DNA from: DASSYK01 sp036258315
GTDB taxonomy: Bacteria; Actinomycetota; Thermoleophilia; Solirubrobacterales; 70-9
Length of the DNA stretch: 64,000 nucleotides
Direction of reading: 5' to 3'
Assembly: GCA_036258315.1 (NCBI GenBank)
Contig: DATADX010000031.1
Coordinates: 1 to 64,000, forward strand
Position numbers and translations under genes: made by a program
Notes under the pieces: generated by a model
The model's database searches: none
Told to the model about the DNA's origin: nothing
The model's input: the letters and a program-made list of their open reading frames with translations, nothing else
Shown: piece by piece, positions 32,076-45,131 of the stretch
How the letters are laid out: each line of letters starts with the position of its first letter
Position numbering within the stretch: position 1 is the stretch's first letter

Positions 32076-33167
32076 ATGATCGCCTCGCTGCAGTCCCGGG
32101 GCTTTCGAAACCTGACCGGCGCGCCGACGGCGCTCGGCCCGGGCATCAACCTCCTCCACGGTCCGAACGCCGCCGGGAAGACGAACCTGCTCGAAGCGGT
32201 CTACTTCGGGCTCGCCGGCCGCTCGTTCAGAGGCGGCTCCGACCGCGACATGATCAGCTTCGACCAGCCCTCGGCCCGGGTCGAGCTCGCCCTCGAGGGG
32301 GCCGAGGGCTCGCAGCTGCTCGCCGCCCTCGACCGCGCCGGCGAGCGCCGCCACCGCCTCGACGGGCGCCCCCTGACCGGAGGAGCCGGCGAGCGCCCCC
32401 TGGTCAGCGTCTTCCACCCCGACCGCCTCCAGCTCGTCAAGGGTCCCGCGGCGCACCGCCGCGCCCACCTCGACCGGCTCGTCGCTGCGCTGTGGCCCTC
32501 GCGCTCGGACCTGCGGACCCGCTTCGGCCGCAGCCTCGCCCAGCGGAACGCGCTGGTGGCGCGGGTCCGCGCCGGCCTCGCCCCCGCGTCGGCGCTCGCG
32601 GCGTGGGACGAGCAGCTCGCCGCCGAGGCGGAGCCGCTGATCGCCTCGCGAGCCGAGGCGGTGGACCGGCTCGCGCGGCCCTACGAAAGGTTCGCCCACG
32701 AACTGGGTCTCGAGGACGCGGCGATCGCCTATCGGCAGCGCGCCGAGGGCGGGGAAGCCGAGATCGCGGCCGAGCTGGGCCTGCGCCGCGAGCGCGACCT
32801 CGGCAGGGCCTACACGTCGTACGGCCCGCAGCTCGACGAGGTCGAGATCAAGCTGGCCGGCCGACCGCTGCGCCGGTTCGGTTCGCAGGGCCAGCAGCGG
32901 GTCGCATTGCTGGCGCTCCTGTTCGCAGAGCGCGCGGCGCTGATCGAGTCGCGGCGCCCGGCGCCCGTGATGCTCCTCGACGACGTGATGAGCGAGCTCG
33001 ATCCGCGCCGCCGCGAGCTGCTGGTCGCCGCACTGGCCCCGAGCGGCCAGGCGCTCCTGACCGCGACCGAGCAGGAGCACGTCCCGGTCACCGGCGAAAT
33101 CAACCGGATCGCGGTCCGCGACGGTAGGACCACGGCCCTGGCAGCGGCGGCTAGGGCGGCGGTTTGA
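32076..33167 (+). CDS. recF: DNA replication and repair protein RecF
   Basis: This 363-residue SMC-like ATPase has Walker A GPNAAGKTN (about residues 29-37), the RGFRNL N-terminal motif, a signature FGSQGQQR and Walker B MLLDDVMSELD. It loads RecA at gaps with RecO and RecR. The adjacent GTG/ATG pair makes the start ambiguous by one codon; I use the ATG. The stop overlaps the next gene by one base. Confidence 0.95.
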   Translation: MIASLQSRGFRNLTGAPTALGPGINLLHGPNAAGKTNLLEAVYFGLAGRSFRGGSDRDMISFDQPSARVELALEGAEGSQLLAALDRAGERRHRLDGRPLTGGAGERPLVSVFHPDRLQLVKGPAAHRRAHLDRLVAALWPSRSDLRTRFGRSLAQRNALVARVRAGLAPASALAAWDEQLAAEAEPLIASRAEAVDRLARPYERFAHELGLEDAAIAYRQRAEGGEAEIAAELGLRRERDLGRAYTSYGPQLDEVEIKLAGRPLRRFGSQGQQRVALLALLFAERAALIESRRPAPVMLLDDVMSELDPRRRELLVAALAPSGQALLTATEQEHVPVTGEINRIAVRDGRTTALAAAARAAV

Positions 33168-33472
33168 TGGGCAGGAGGGTCCCCAGACCGCTCTCCGACG
33201 CCCTTCAGGCGGCGATCGGGCCGCTCACGCCGGCGACTCCCCTCGGCGCGGTGCAGGCGGTCTGGGCGGACGCGGTCGGGGAGGCGATCGCCGCCCAGGC
33301 TACCCCCGTCGCCGAGCGCGACGGGGTGGTTACGGTCGCCTGCCAGAGCTCGACCTGGGCCCAGGAGCTCGATCTGCTCGCTGCCGAGACGCTCGAAAAG
33401 CTACGCTCGGAGCTCCCCGAGGGGGTCGCCGTGTCGCGCCTGCGCTTCACCGCCGACGGTGAGGTTCCTTAG
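33167..33472 (+). CDS. DUF721/DciA-like protein
   Basis: This 101-residue protein has the DUF721 core: a short basic N-terminus, WADAVGEAIAAQATPV (about residues 29-44), VTVACQSSTWAQEL (about 56-69) and a C-terminal amphipathic strand. DciA-type DUF721 proteins help load the replicative helicase DnaB in bacteria that lack DnaC or DnaI. Position between recF and gyrB is the usual actinobacterial location. The ATG overlaps the recF stop (TGATG). Confidence 0.88.
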   Translation: MGRRVPRPLSDALQAAIGPLTPATPLGAVQAVWADAVGEAIAAQATPVAERDGVVTVACQSSTWAQELDLLAAETLEKLRSELPEGVAVSRLRFTADGEVP

Positions 33473-33557
33473 CCCCAGTTATGCGTGATTTGCAGGGATT
33501 TCTTGACAGGCCCAGCGCCTTTCCGGAATGGCCGGCTGATAGACTGTATGTACTTGC

Positions 33558-33644
33558 GTGAGGCCCCGATCCTCTCTCCGCACGGACCTACCGCGCCGGT
33601 ACACGAGGTCGGGGCTTCGTATGACTGAACCGAAAGGATGCTGA
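33558..33644 (+). promoter_or_regulatory. Structured gyrB leader with 7-codon upstream reading frame
   Basis: An 11-bp stem with one bulge (33563-33574 with 33605-33615), extendable by G-U and A-U pairs to 33558/33620, encloses a second perfect hairpin TACCG-CGC-CGGTA (33589-33601). Downstream, ATG at 33621 opens a 7-codon frame (MTEPKGC) whose TGA ends at the base before the gyrB GTG. AAAGGA at 33632-33637 is the gyrB Shine-Dalgarno, inside this frame. TAGACT at 33540-33545 could be the -10. Confidence 0.5.
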
Positions 33645-38847
<5,203 letters not shown>

Positions 38848-38909
38848 CGCTCCATCCCGGGTAGGCGGGGTACTCGTAGCACGATTACCACCACCGAAGG
38901 AGGGATCTC

Positions 38910-39365
38910 ATGGAGCACGCAGCCGGTGGCGAACACGAGCGACTCGATGCGCTGATCGGCAGATGGAAGACCGACGGTTGGACCAAGGAGACCGAGGAAG
39001 CGCCGGCGGTGAGGATCGATGCGGTCGACACCTACGAGTGGGCTCCGGGCGGCTTCGCGCTCCTGCACGGGGTCGAGGCCAGGATGGGTGACGACACGGT
39101 TGAGGGAGCCGAGCTGATCGGCTACGACCCGCAGCGAGGCGCGTACGTCACGCAGTACTTCGGCAGCGATGGGCCGACCGCATACGAGGCGAGCCTGGCC
39201 GAGGAACAGGGAACTCTGACCTGGCGGATGCGGAGCGAGACGACCCGGTTCGCCGGGACGTTCAGCGACGACGGCAACGTCATCACGGGTCGATGGGAGT
39301 TGCAGGACGACGACGGGGACTGGCAGCCCTGGATGGACATCACCTTGACGAGGCGGGGCGATTGA
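38910..39365 (+). CDS. DUF1579-like hypothetical protein
   Basis: This 151-residue protein resembles the DUF1579 type: an RLDALIGRWKTDGW start (about residues 11-24), a central ELIGYDPQRGAYVTQYF strand pattern near 68-84 and a final WQPWMDITLTRR (about 138-149). The predicted fold is a single beta-barrel that may bind a small hydrophobic ligand. A strong AAGGAGGG Shine-Dalgarno precedes the ATG, unusual in a window where most starts lack one. The G+C and codon use look slightly lower than in neighbours. The next gene is convergent. Confidence 0.75.
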   Translation: MEHAAGGEHERLDALIGRWKTDGWTKETEEAPAVRIDAVDTYEWAPGGFALLHGVEARMGDDTVEGAELIGYDPQRGAYVTQYFGSDGPTAYEASLAEEQGTLTWRMRSETTRFAGTFSDDGNVITGRWELQDDDGDWQPWMDITLTRRGD

Positions 39366-39477
39366 AGGCGCCGCACCCAGGGAGGGGCGGCTTCGCCATC
39401 AATCCGCCCGTAGCGGTCGCCCGACATCAGTTGCGGGCGCTGACCCGCCGCTCCGACGCTGTGCGGTCTGACGGGCG

Positions 39478-40092
39478 CTAGGCCGTCGGTAAGTAGGGCT
39501 CCCAGGTCGCTGGCGTGCGCGGCGCGGCGATCCGGATGAAGACGGTCGGGCCGGGGGGCCGGGGACGGCTGCGGGGGTGCATCCGGATCTCGTGGGGCAT
39601 CCGGCTGCCCTTGCGGCGGTTGCAGGCCGCGCAGGCGGCGACGATGTTCTCCCAGATGGAGCGGCCGCCGCGGCTGCGCGGGATCACGTGGTCGACGGTC
39701 AGGCCGGGCTTGTCCGAGCCGCAGTACTGGCAGGTCCAGTGATCGCGGGCGAGGACGGCCTTGCGAGTGATCCGACGGCGGTGGACGTCGCGCGGGACGC
39801 GGACGAAGGTGATCAGCCTGATCACCGAAGGGCTGTCGAGGCGCATCGTCTCGGAGCGGAGGACGCCTTCGCCGGGCTCGAGGATCTCCGCCTTCTCCTT
39901 CAGGATCAGGACCAGCGCGCGTCTCACAGTGCAGACGTTGAGCGGCTCGTAGCTGGCGTTCAGGACCAGCACGCGGCCGCGTGCCAGCCGGCGTACGTGC
40001 CCGGGAGCGTCCTCGATGCTCCCATTCGAATCAGCGGCCGACCGTCCCCGAGCCGGCCCTGGTTCACGCACAGCGGCAGCAGCGGTGCCCAT
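39478..40092 (-). CDS. HNH endonuclease
   Basis: This 204-residue protein has the common VLVLNASYEPLNVCTVRRA module followed by a zinc-coordinated HNH domain: CQYC (about residues 136-139), TVDHVIPRSRGG (His of HNH), ENIVAACAACN and RRKGSRMP. The family is found in almost all actinobacterial genomes outside mobile elements, with unknown function. I chose the ATG at 40092 because TAGAAT lies 10 bp upstream (40103-40108). The conserved part starts at the GTG at 39972, so the first about 40 residues are less certain. Confidence 0.85.
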   Translation of the reverse strand: MGTAAAAVREPGPARGRSAADSNGSIEDAPGHVRRLARGRVLVLNASYEPLNVCTVRRALVLILKEKAEILEPGEGVLRSETMRLDSPSVIRLITFVRVPRDVHRRRITRKAVLARDHWTCQYCGSDKPGLTVDHVIPRSRGGRSIWENIVAACAACNRRKGSRMPHEIRMHPRSRPRPPGPTVFIRIAAPRTPATWEPYLPTA

Positions 40093-40102
40093 CTCGCGGC
40101 GG

Positions 40103-40108
40103 ATTCTA
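40103..40108 (-). promoter_or_regulatory. Putative -10 box of the HNH gene
   Basis: TAGAAT on the minus strand, 10 bp before the ATG at 40092, overlaps the stop codon of pheA (40106-40108). This suggests the HNH gene has its own short-leader promoter in addition to any read-through. Confidence 0.45.
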
Positions 40109-40960
40109 ACCGGTCGGGTAACTGCCCAAGACACGCACGGACTCGGCCTTGGTCCGCAGGTCGGCGATCGCGTCGGCCACCGTCGGATCCTCGAGCGAGC
40201 CTTCGCAGTCGAGGAAGAACATGTAGCGGCCCAATCCGCGCCGCCGCGGCCGGGACTCGATCCGGGTCAGGTTGACGCCCCGGTCCGAGAAGGCGCCGAG
40301 CGCCTCCACCAGGGCGCCGGGCTTGTCCTCGCCGAGTTCGGCGAAGACGAGCGTCGTCCGCCACGGCCCCTCGCCCTCGGGGACGGTGCCCTCCGGCGCC
40401 ACCCAGACGAACCGGGTGACGTTGTCGGGCTCGTCCTCGACCCCGTCTCGAAGCACCGCGGCGCCGTAGAGGACCGCGGCGGACTCCGTCCCGAGCGCGG
40501 CCCAGGGGCGGTCGCTCTCGCTCACCTGGCGCACCGCCTCGGCCGTGCTCGAGGCGGCGCGGACCTCGGCCGCCGGGAGGCTCTCGCGTATGAAGCGGGC
40601 GCACTGGGCGGTCGCCTGCGGATGGGAAAGGACCACCTCGATCCGCTCCAGCGGCAGCTCCTCGCGGGCGATCAGGCAGTGACGGATCGGGAGGTCGTAC
40701 TCCCCGACGATCACCACGCCGGAGGCGTCGAAGGCGAGGGTGTCGAGGGTCGTCCGCACCGCACCCTCGATCGAGTTCTCGAAGGGGACCAGGGCGCGGT
40801 CGGCCTCGCCCGACTCGACGGCGAGGATCGCCGCGTAGACCGACGGCGCCGGGAGCGCCTTGACCGCGCGATCGCCGGCCGCTCGGATCAGCGCGTCCTC
40901 GGTGAACGTGCCCCGCGGGCCGAGGTACGCCACCCTCAATGCCGATCCGCCCTGCTCCAT
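40106..40960 (-). CDS. pheA: Prephenate dehydratase
   Basis: This 284-residue protein has the prephenate dehydratase domain (YLGPRGTFTEDAL, about residues 10-22; VPFENSIEGAV, about 58-68; and the VTRFVWV motif that follows the catalytic Thr-Arg-Phe), and a C-terminal ACT domain starting at TTLVFAELGEDKPGAL, with ESRPRRRGLGRYMFF for phenylalanine feedback. It converts prephenate to phenylpyruvate. A GGAG lies upstream of the ATG. It is a monofunctional PheA without chorismate mutase. Confidence 0.94.
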   Translation of the reverse strand: MEQGGSALRVAYLGPRGTFTEDALIRAAGDRAVKALPAPSVYAAILAVESGEADRALVPFENSIEGAVRTTLDTLAFDASGVVIVGEYDLPIRHCLIAREELPLERIEVVLSHPQATAQCARFIRESLPAAEVRAASSTAEAVRQVSESDRPWAALGTESAAVLYGAAVLRDGVEDEPDNVTRFVWVAPEGTVPEGEGPWRTTLVFAELGEDKPGALVEALGAFSDRGVNLTRIESRPRRRGLGRYMFFLDCEGSLEDPTVADAIADLRTKAESVRVLGSYPTG

Positions 40961-40985
40961 CAACGCTCCACCGATGCGTTGGCCA

Positions 40986-42065
40986 CTAGGCCGAGCCGAA
41001 GACGACCGTGTAGTGGGCCTCGTTGTTGTCGGTGTTCTCCTCGCCGGCGACGGGGGTGATCACGACGTCGAGGGTCGCCTCGGAGCCGGGCGCCGGGAGC
41101 GTCGTGAACTGGAGCGGGAAGGTCTCGGTCTCGCCCGCCGGCAGTGAGATCTGCCGCTGCTGCGTGTCACCGTTTAAGGTCACCTGGACCTCCGTCGACT
41201 CGTCGGAGTCGCCGCCGTTCGTGATCTCGACCATCACCTCCCTGGCGTCGTCTGCGACGGTGGTGGTGCCGTCGGCGCTGAGGGTCGTGTCGCCGACCGA
41301 GGTCTGGACCAGCTCGAGGCCGTGGATGCCGCCCGCGGCGGTGTCCCCGCTGATCCCGGTGAGCAGCTCCGTGACCTTGGCCTGATCGAGGTATTGGGTC
41401 GGATCGTCCTCGGGCATGAAGTTGCCCGCCGGCAGCTGCGGCGCGTCGACACCCTCCTGGTCGAGCACGTCGGAGATCTCGGGCGAGGCGAGCTGCGTCC
41501 AGAGGATGTCGCTGGCATAGAGCGAGCCCATCTGCGTGGTGATCGTCTCGATCGGATTGGCGGTCTCCTCGTCGGCGGTCGCCTGGCCTATGTCTGCGGC
41601 GATCACGTCCAGCGCGTCCCGCCGCAGCTTCAGCGACTGCGTCACCGCGCTCTGCGCCTCGCGCATCTGGTCGGGCGTGCCAACGTTCTCGGCGCGATCG
41701 AGGAGCGACGCCGACGCGCCGCGGATGGCGCTGATCCGCTGCTCCACCTCCTGCTCGCTGAGCCCGCCCGTGTTCTCGAGCGAGTCGAAGAACTCGGCGC
41801 CGCGCTGCTGGGACTCCTGCATGATCGTGGCGATGTCCTGCGTGTAGTTGCGCAGGCCGCGATCCGAGCGCGCCTCGAGGCAGCCGCGGAACGCGATCAC
41901 GATCAAGATCAGGAAGGCGACACCGACGCCGACCGCGATCAGCCGCCGCACCAGGAACTGCTGCCGTCTGCGCCCCGGCCCCGACACCTGCCTGTCCCTT
42001 CTTGGGCGCTCGGGCTCCCGAGGGACGCCGACCTGCTCTTCCTCGTCGAGGAACGCCAAGGACAC
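40986..42065 (-). CDS. Membrane-anchored protein with CARDB-like C-terminal domain
   Basis: This 359-residue protein has a highly charged 40-residue cytosolic N-terminus, one transmembrane helix (about residues 42-60), a helical extracytoplasmic region and a C-terminal beta-sandwich. That sandwich resembles CARDB (VMVEITNGGDSDESTEVQV, then ISLPAGETETFPLQFTTL, then NTDNNEAHYTV). CARDB-like domains mediate adhesion or binding. The GTG start at 42065 lies 72 bp from the divergent membrane kinase. The cytosolic Arg/Glu-rich tail contains Ser and could be a kinase substrate, but this is a guess. Confidence 0.72.
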   Translation of the reverse strand: MSLAFLDEEEQVGVPREPERPRRDRQVSGPGRRRQQFLVRRLIAVGVGVAFLILIVIAFRGCLEARSDRGLRNYTQDIATIMQESQQRGAEFFDSLENTGGLSEQEVEQRISAIRGASASLLDRAENVGTPDQMREAQSAVTQSLKLRRDALDVIAADIGQATADEETANPIETITTQMGSLYASDILWTQLASPEISDVLDQEGVDAPQLPAGNFMPEDDPTQYLDQAKVTELLTGISGDTAAGGIHGLELVQTSVGDTTLSADGTTTVADDAREVMVEITNGGDSDESTEVQVTLNGDTQQRQISLPAGETETFPLQFTTLPAPGSEATLDVVITPVAGEENTDNNEAHYTVVFGSA

Positions 42066-42137
42066 GATTATGACGAGGCCGGGCGACAGCGCCCGCGCGC
42101 AGGAGGGTGGCGGCGTGCGTGGAACGTGGAACCCGAG

Positions 42138-43820
42138 ATGGTGGGCGAAGTCATCCTGCGCAGATTCCGGATCGAGAGCGCGATCGGGCGCGGCGGCTTC
42201 GGCACCGTCTATCGAGCGTGGGATGAGCGTCTGCAGCGGCCGGTCGCGGTCAAGGTGATCGAGAGCGATGACGCGGCCCCGCGCGTGATGCGCGAGGCCC
42301 AGGCCGTCGCTCGGCTCGCTCACCGCAACATCGCCACGCTCTACGAGCTCTCCGGTGACGACCGCCGCGCGTATCTGGTCTCCGAGCTGATCGAGGGGGA
42401 GACGCTGCGCGTGCTGGCGCGGCGCGGGGACCTCAGCGACCGCCTCGTCGGCGAGGTCGGCGCCGACTCTGCCGCGGCGCTGGCCCACGCGCACCGCCAC
42501 GGGGTCGTGCACAGGGACGTCAAGCCCGAGAACATCCTCGTCGCCGCCGGCGGCGGCGCGAAGCTCGTCGACTTCGGGATCGCCCGGGTCGCCGGGGAGC
42601 GGACGCTGACGGGGACGGGCGACGTCGTCGGCACCCTCGCATACATGGCGCCGGAGCAGGCCGACGGGCAGCGCCCCGGGCCCGCGGCCGATGTCTACTC
42701 GTTGGCCCTGACCCTGTACGAGTGCCTGTGCGGGGAGCATCCCCTGATCCGCCCGGGCGCGGCTGCGACGGCACGCGCGATCGGCGAACCGGTCGCACCG
42801 CTGGCCGACGTTCGCCCTGACCTGCCCGCCGAGCTCGCGGAGACGATCGACGCGGCGCTCGACCCCGACCCAGAGCTGCGCCCGCTCGCCTCGGAGCTGG
42901 AGACGGTTCTCTCCGCCAATCTGCGCGAACTGGACGGCGCCCCGCTTCCCGCGGTGCTGCGCCTCGACGAGGAGCACTCGGGCCGATCATGGGCGCCGCG
43001 GGCGCGGTGGCTGGGACGGCTCGCGCCGGCCGCCTCGGTCGCGCTTCTCACCCTCGTCGCGCTGGTCGTGCTCGGAGGGGGGACGGGGGTGGCGCTGCTC
43101 GCCGCACCGCTCGCGGGGGCGATCGCGCTCGGCCGACCCCGCGCCGGCCTCACGGTCGGCACGCTGGCGACCGTCGCCTGGCTGGCCGCCGGGGCGGGGG
43201 AGCCTGGCTCGGCGACGTTGGTCGCCCTGCTCGCCGCTCCGCTGCTCCTGGTTCCGGTCCCCGCCGCGGACGAGCGCGCGGTCGCCGTGCCGGGGCTCGC
43301 CCCGGTGCTCGGCGCCGCGGGGATCGGCGCCGCCTATCCCGCCTTCGCGGGTCTCTTCCGCGGACCCTGGTTCCGCGCCCTGCTCGGCGCCTGCGGCTGC
43401 CTCTGGCTCGGCGCCTCCGAGGTCGTCGCCGACCGCACCTTCGTGCTCGGCCCCGAGGTCGCCGCGCCGCGCGGCTGGGAGCAGTCGGTCGGCACCACCC
43501 TCAGCGATGTCGTCGCGCCGATGCTGCAGCCCCCGCAGCTGCTTCTGATCGGTGCCTGGGCGATCGCGGCGGCCGTGCTCCCGGTTCTGGTCCGGGGCCG
43601 CTCGCCGCTGCTCGACGGGGTAGGCGCCCTGATCTGGGCGGCGGGGCTGCTCTCGGTCCACCGCCTCGTGGCCGGACCGGGGGGCGAGCCCGCCGGGCTG
43701 CTGCTGGCAGCGATAGCCGCGGCGTGCGTGGCCGCGTTCGCGGCGCCACGCCTGCGCCACGCCGACGTACCCGCGGAGGAGGCGCTCGGAGAGTCAACGG
43801 CCACCGGCGTTCGCATCTAG
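42138..43820 (+). CDS. Serine/threonine protein kinase with polytopic membrane domain
   Basis: This 560-residue protein has an N-terminal Hanks-type kinase with glycine loop GRGGFGTVY (about residues 17-25), the ATP-binding lysine Lys39 (VAVK), catalytic HRDVKPEN (Asp126), DFG (144-146) and APEQ in the activation segment. From about residue 295 to the end there are around eight hydrophobic helices, instead of a single transmembrane helix and sensor. I recognise no named membrane family. It is the first gene of the fhaA/fhaB/pstP cluster, in a position not used for a kinase in M. tuberculosis. The start at 42138 is the first ATG after a GTG alternative at 42126. Confidence 0.85.
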   Translation: MVGEVILRRFRIESAIGRGGFGTVYRAWDERLQRPVAVKVIESDDAAPRVMREAQAVARLAHRNIATLYELSGDDRRAYLVSELIEGETLRVLARRGDLSDRLVGEVGADSAAALAHAHRHGVVHRDVKPENILVAAGGGAKLVDFGIARVAGERTLTGTGDVVGTLAYMAPEQADGQRPGPAADVYSLALTLYECLCGEHPLIRPGAAATARAIGEPVAPLADVRPDLPAELAETIDAALDPDPELRPLASELETVLSANLRELDGAPLPAVLRLDEEHSGRSWAPRARWLGRLAPAASVALLTLVALVVLGGGTGVALLAAPLAGAIALGRPRAGLTVGTLATVAWLAAGAGEPGSATLVALLAAPLLLVPVPAADERAVAVPGLAPVLGAAGIGAAYPAFAGLFRGPWFRALLGACGCLWLGASEVVADRTFVLGPEVAAPRGWEQSVGTTLSDVVAPMLQPPQLLLIGAWAIAAAVLPVLVRGRSPLLDGVGALIWAAGLLSVHRLVAGPGGEPAGLLLAAIAAACVAAFAAPRLRHADVPAEEALGESTATGVRI

Positions 43821-43830
43821 ATGCATCTAG
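43817..43830. promoter_or_regulatory. 14-bp perfect palindrome at kinase/fhaA junction
   Basis: CTAGATGCATCTAG is perfectly self-complementary, AT-rich in a very GC-rich context, and spans the kinase stop codon. A TAGGAT hexamer (43828-43833) overlaps its right arm and could be a -10 for fhaA. It may be an operator or promoter; nothing is proven. Confidence 0.5.
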
Positions 43831-43889
43831 GATTTCGCGGGCGGCTCGGGCAACCGGACCGCCCTGCGAGACGAGCCGAGGAGTACCCG

Positions 43890-44657
43890 ATCAGCGTTCT
43901 ACGCAACCTTGAAGCCCGCATAGAGGGCCTAGTCGAAGGCGTGTTCTCGCGCGCCTTCAGCTCCGGCGTGCAGCCTGTGGAGATCGCGCGGAAGCTCGCC
44001 AAGGAGATGGACGCCCACAAGACGGCGTCGGTTTCCCGTGTCTACGTCCCGAACGAGTACACGGTCTGGCTCGCCCCCGAGGACTACGAGCGCTTCAAGG
44101 ACTACGAGAGCTCGCTCGCCCAGGAGCTGAGCGCCCATCTGCTCGAGCATGCTCGGCGCCACGAGTACGACCTCCTCACCCGCCCCGTGGTCGGCCTCGA
44201 CCAGGACGACCGGCTGCGGCTCGGCGAGTTCGGGATCCAGACCCGGCTGGTGCGCCCGCCGCAGCGCCAGGGAGCCGAGCCGACCCAGGGCGAGCACGGA
44301 CACACGATGGTCTATTCGGCGACACAGGCGGAGAAGGCGAAGTCGAAGCGCCGCCCGCAGACCGCCTATGTCGACACCCGCGCGATCGTCTCCCTGGACG
44401 ACCGCCGCTACGTCCTCGACGGGCCGACCGCGGTGCTCGGGCGCTCGAAGGAGGCCGACTGCGTCCTCGACGACCCGAACATCTCGCGGCGGCACGCCGA
44501 GTTGCGTCGCTCCGGCAGCGGCGACTGGCAGATCGTCGACCTCGGGTCGACCAACGGCGTCAAGGTCAACGGCCGCCGGGTCTCCTCCGCCCGGCTCTCG
44601 CCCGGCGACGAGATCACCCTGGGAACCCTCGTCTTCTCGTTCGACATCGAGCAGTGA
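43890..44657 (+). CDS. fhaA: FhaA-like FHA-domain protein (DUF3662), apparent ATC start
   Basis: This 255-residue protein has the FhaA architecture: an N-terminal DUF3662 domain (SVLRNLEARIEGLVEGVFSR, PVEIARKLAKEMD), a middle linker with a TMVYSA Thr motif (likely a phospho-acceptor) and a C-terminal FHA domain (LGRSKEADCVLDD, ISRRHAEL and LGSTNGVKVN, about residues 191-243). FhaA binds phosphorylated kinase or MviN targets in mycobacteria. Homologues start with Met right before SVLRNLE. Here that codon is ATC, with GAGGAG 6 bp upstream (43878-43883). The in-frame ATG at 43821 would add 23 unconserved residues. Initiation at ATC or an assembly error are the alternatives. Confidence 0.8.
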   Translation: MSVLRNLEARIEGLVEGVFSRAFSSGVQPVEIARKLAKEMDAHKTASVSRVYVPNEYTVWLAPEDYERFKDYESSLAQELSAHLLEHARRHEYDLLTRPVVGLDQDDRLRLGEFGIQTRLVRPPQRQGAEPTQGEHGHTMVYSATQAEKAKSKRRPQTAYVDTRAIVSLDDRRYVLDGPTAVLGRSKEADCVLDDPNISRRHAELRRSGSGDWQIVDLGSTNGVKVNGRRVSSARLSPGDEITLGTLVFSFDIEQ

Positions 44658-45118
44658 ACGACCTCGAGCCCCTGGCCGTCGCCCTCAAGTTCGGCTTCCT
44701 AGCCGTGCTCTATCTCTTCCTTCTCTGGGTGACGCGGATGGCGCTCCGTGACCTGCGCGGCACCGCATCGCCGGGGATGGAGACCGGTTACCACGAGGTC
44801 GTGCACGGGGAGGGCGGCGCCACGGACGCGTGGCTGATCGTCGAGGAGGGGGGAGGCCTGAGCCGCGGGGAGCGCTTCGACCTGTTCGGCGGGGTCTCGC
44901 TCGGGCGCTCACCCGACGCGGACATCCGCCTGGACGACCGCTACGCATCGGGCATCCACGCGCGCGTCTTCGGGCGCTCCGGCGCCTACTTCGTCGAGGA
45001 CATGAACTCGACCAACGGCACCCTGCTGAACTCGCAGGAGCTGCACGGCGAGGCGGAGCTGAGCCCCGGCGACAGGATCCGGATCGGGGACACCGAGTTC
45101 ACCTTCGAGGTCGACTGA
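44654..45118 (+). CDS. fhaB: FhaB-like membrane FHA-domain protein
   Basis: This 154-residue protein has one N-terminal transmembrane helix (about residues 9-27) and a cytosolic C-terminal FHA domain with LGRSPDADIRLDD (about 82-94), SGIHARV, NSTNGTLLNSQE and DRIRIGDTEFTFEV. FHA domains bind phosphothreonine, so it probably reads the output of kinases in this cluster. The GTG start overlaps the fhaA stop. In mycobacteria FhaB/FipA links the kinases to division. Confidence 0.9.
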   Translation: MNDLEPLAVALKFGFLAVLYLFLLWVTRMALRDLRGTASPGMETGYHEVVHGEGGATDAWLIVEEGGGLSRGERFDLFGGVSLGRSPDADIRLDDRYASGIHARVFGRSGAYFVEDMNSTNGTLLNSQELHGEAELSPGDRIRIGDTEFTFEVD

Positions 45119-45131
45119 AGGACGTGACCCG

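Noticed and set aside
33503..33508. TTGACA consensus -35 upstream of gyrB
   Set aside because: The nearest good -10-like sequence (TAGACT, 33540) is 31 bp away, too far to form one promoter; at 17-18 bp there is no -10 match.
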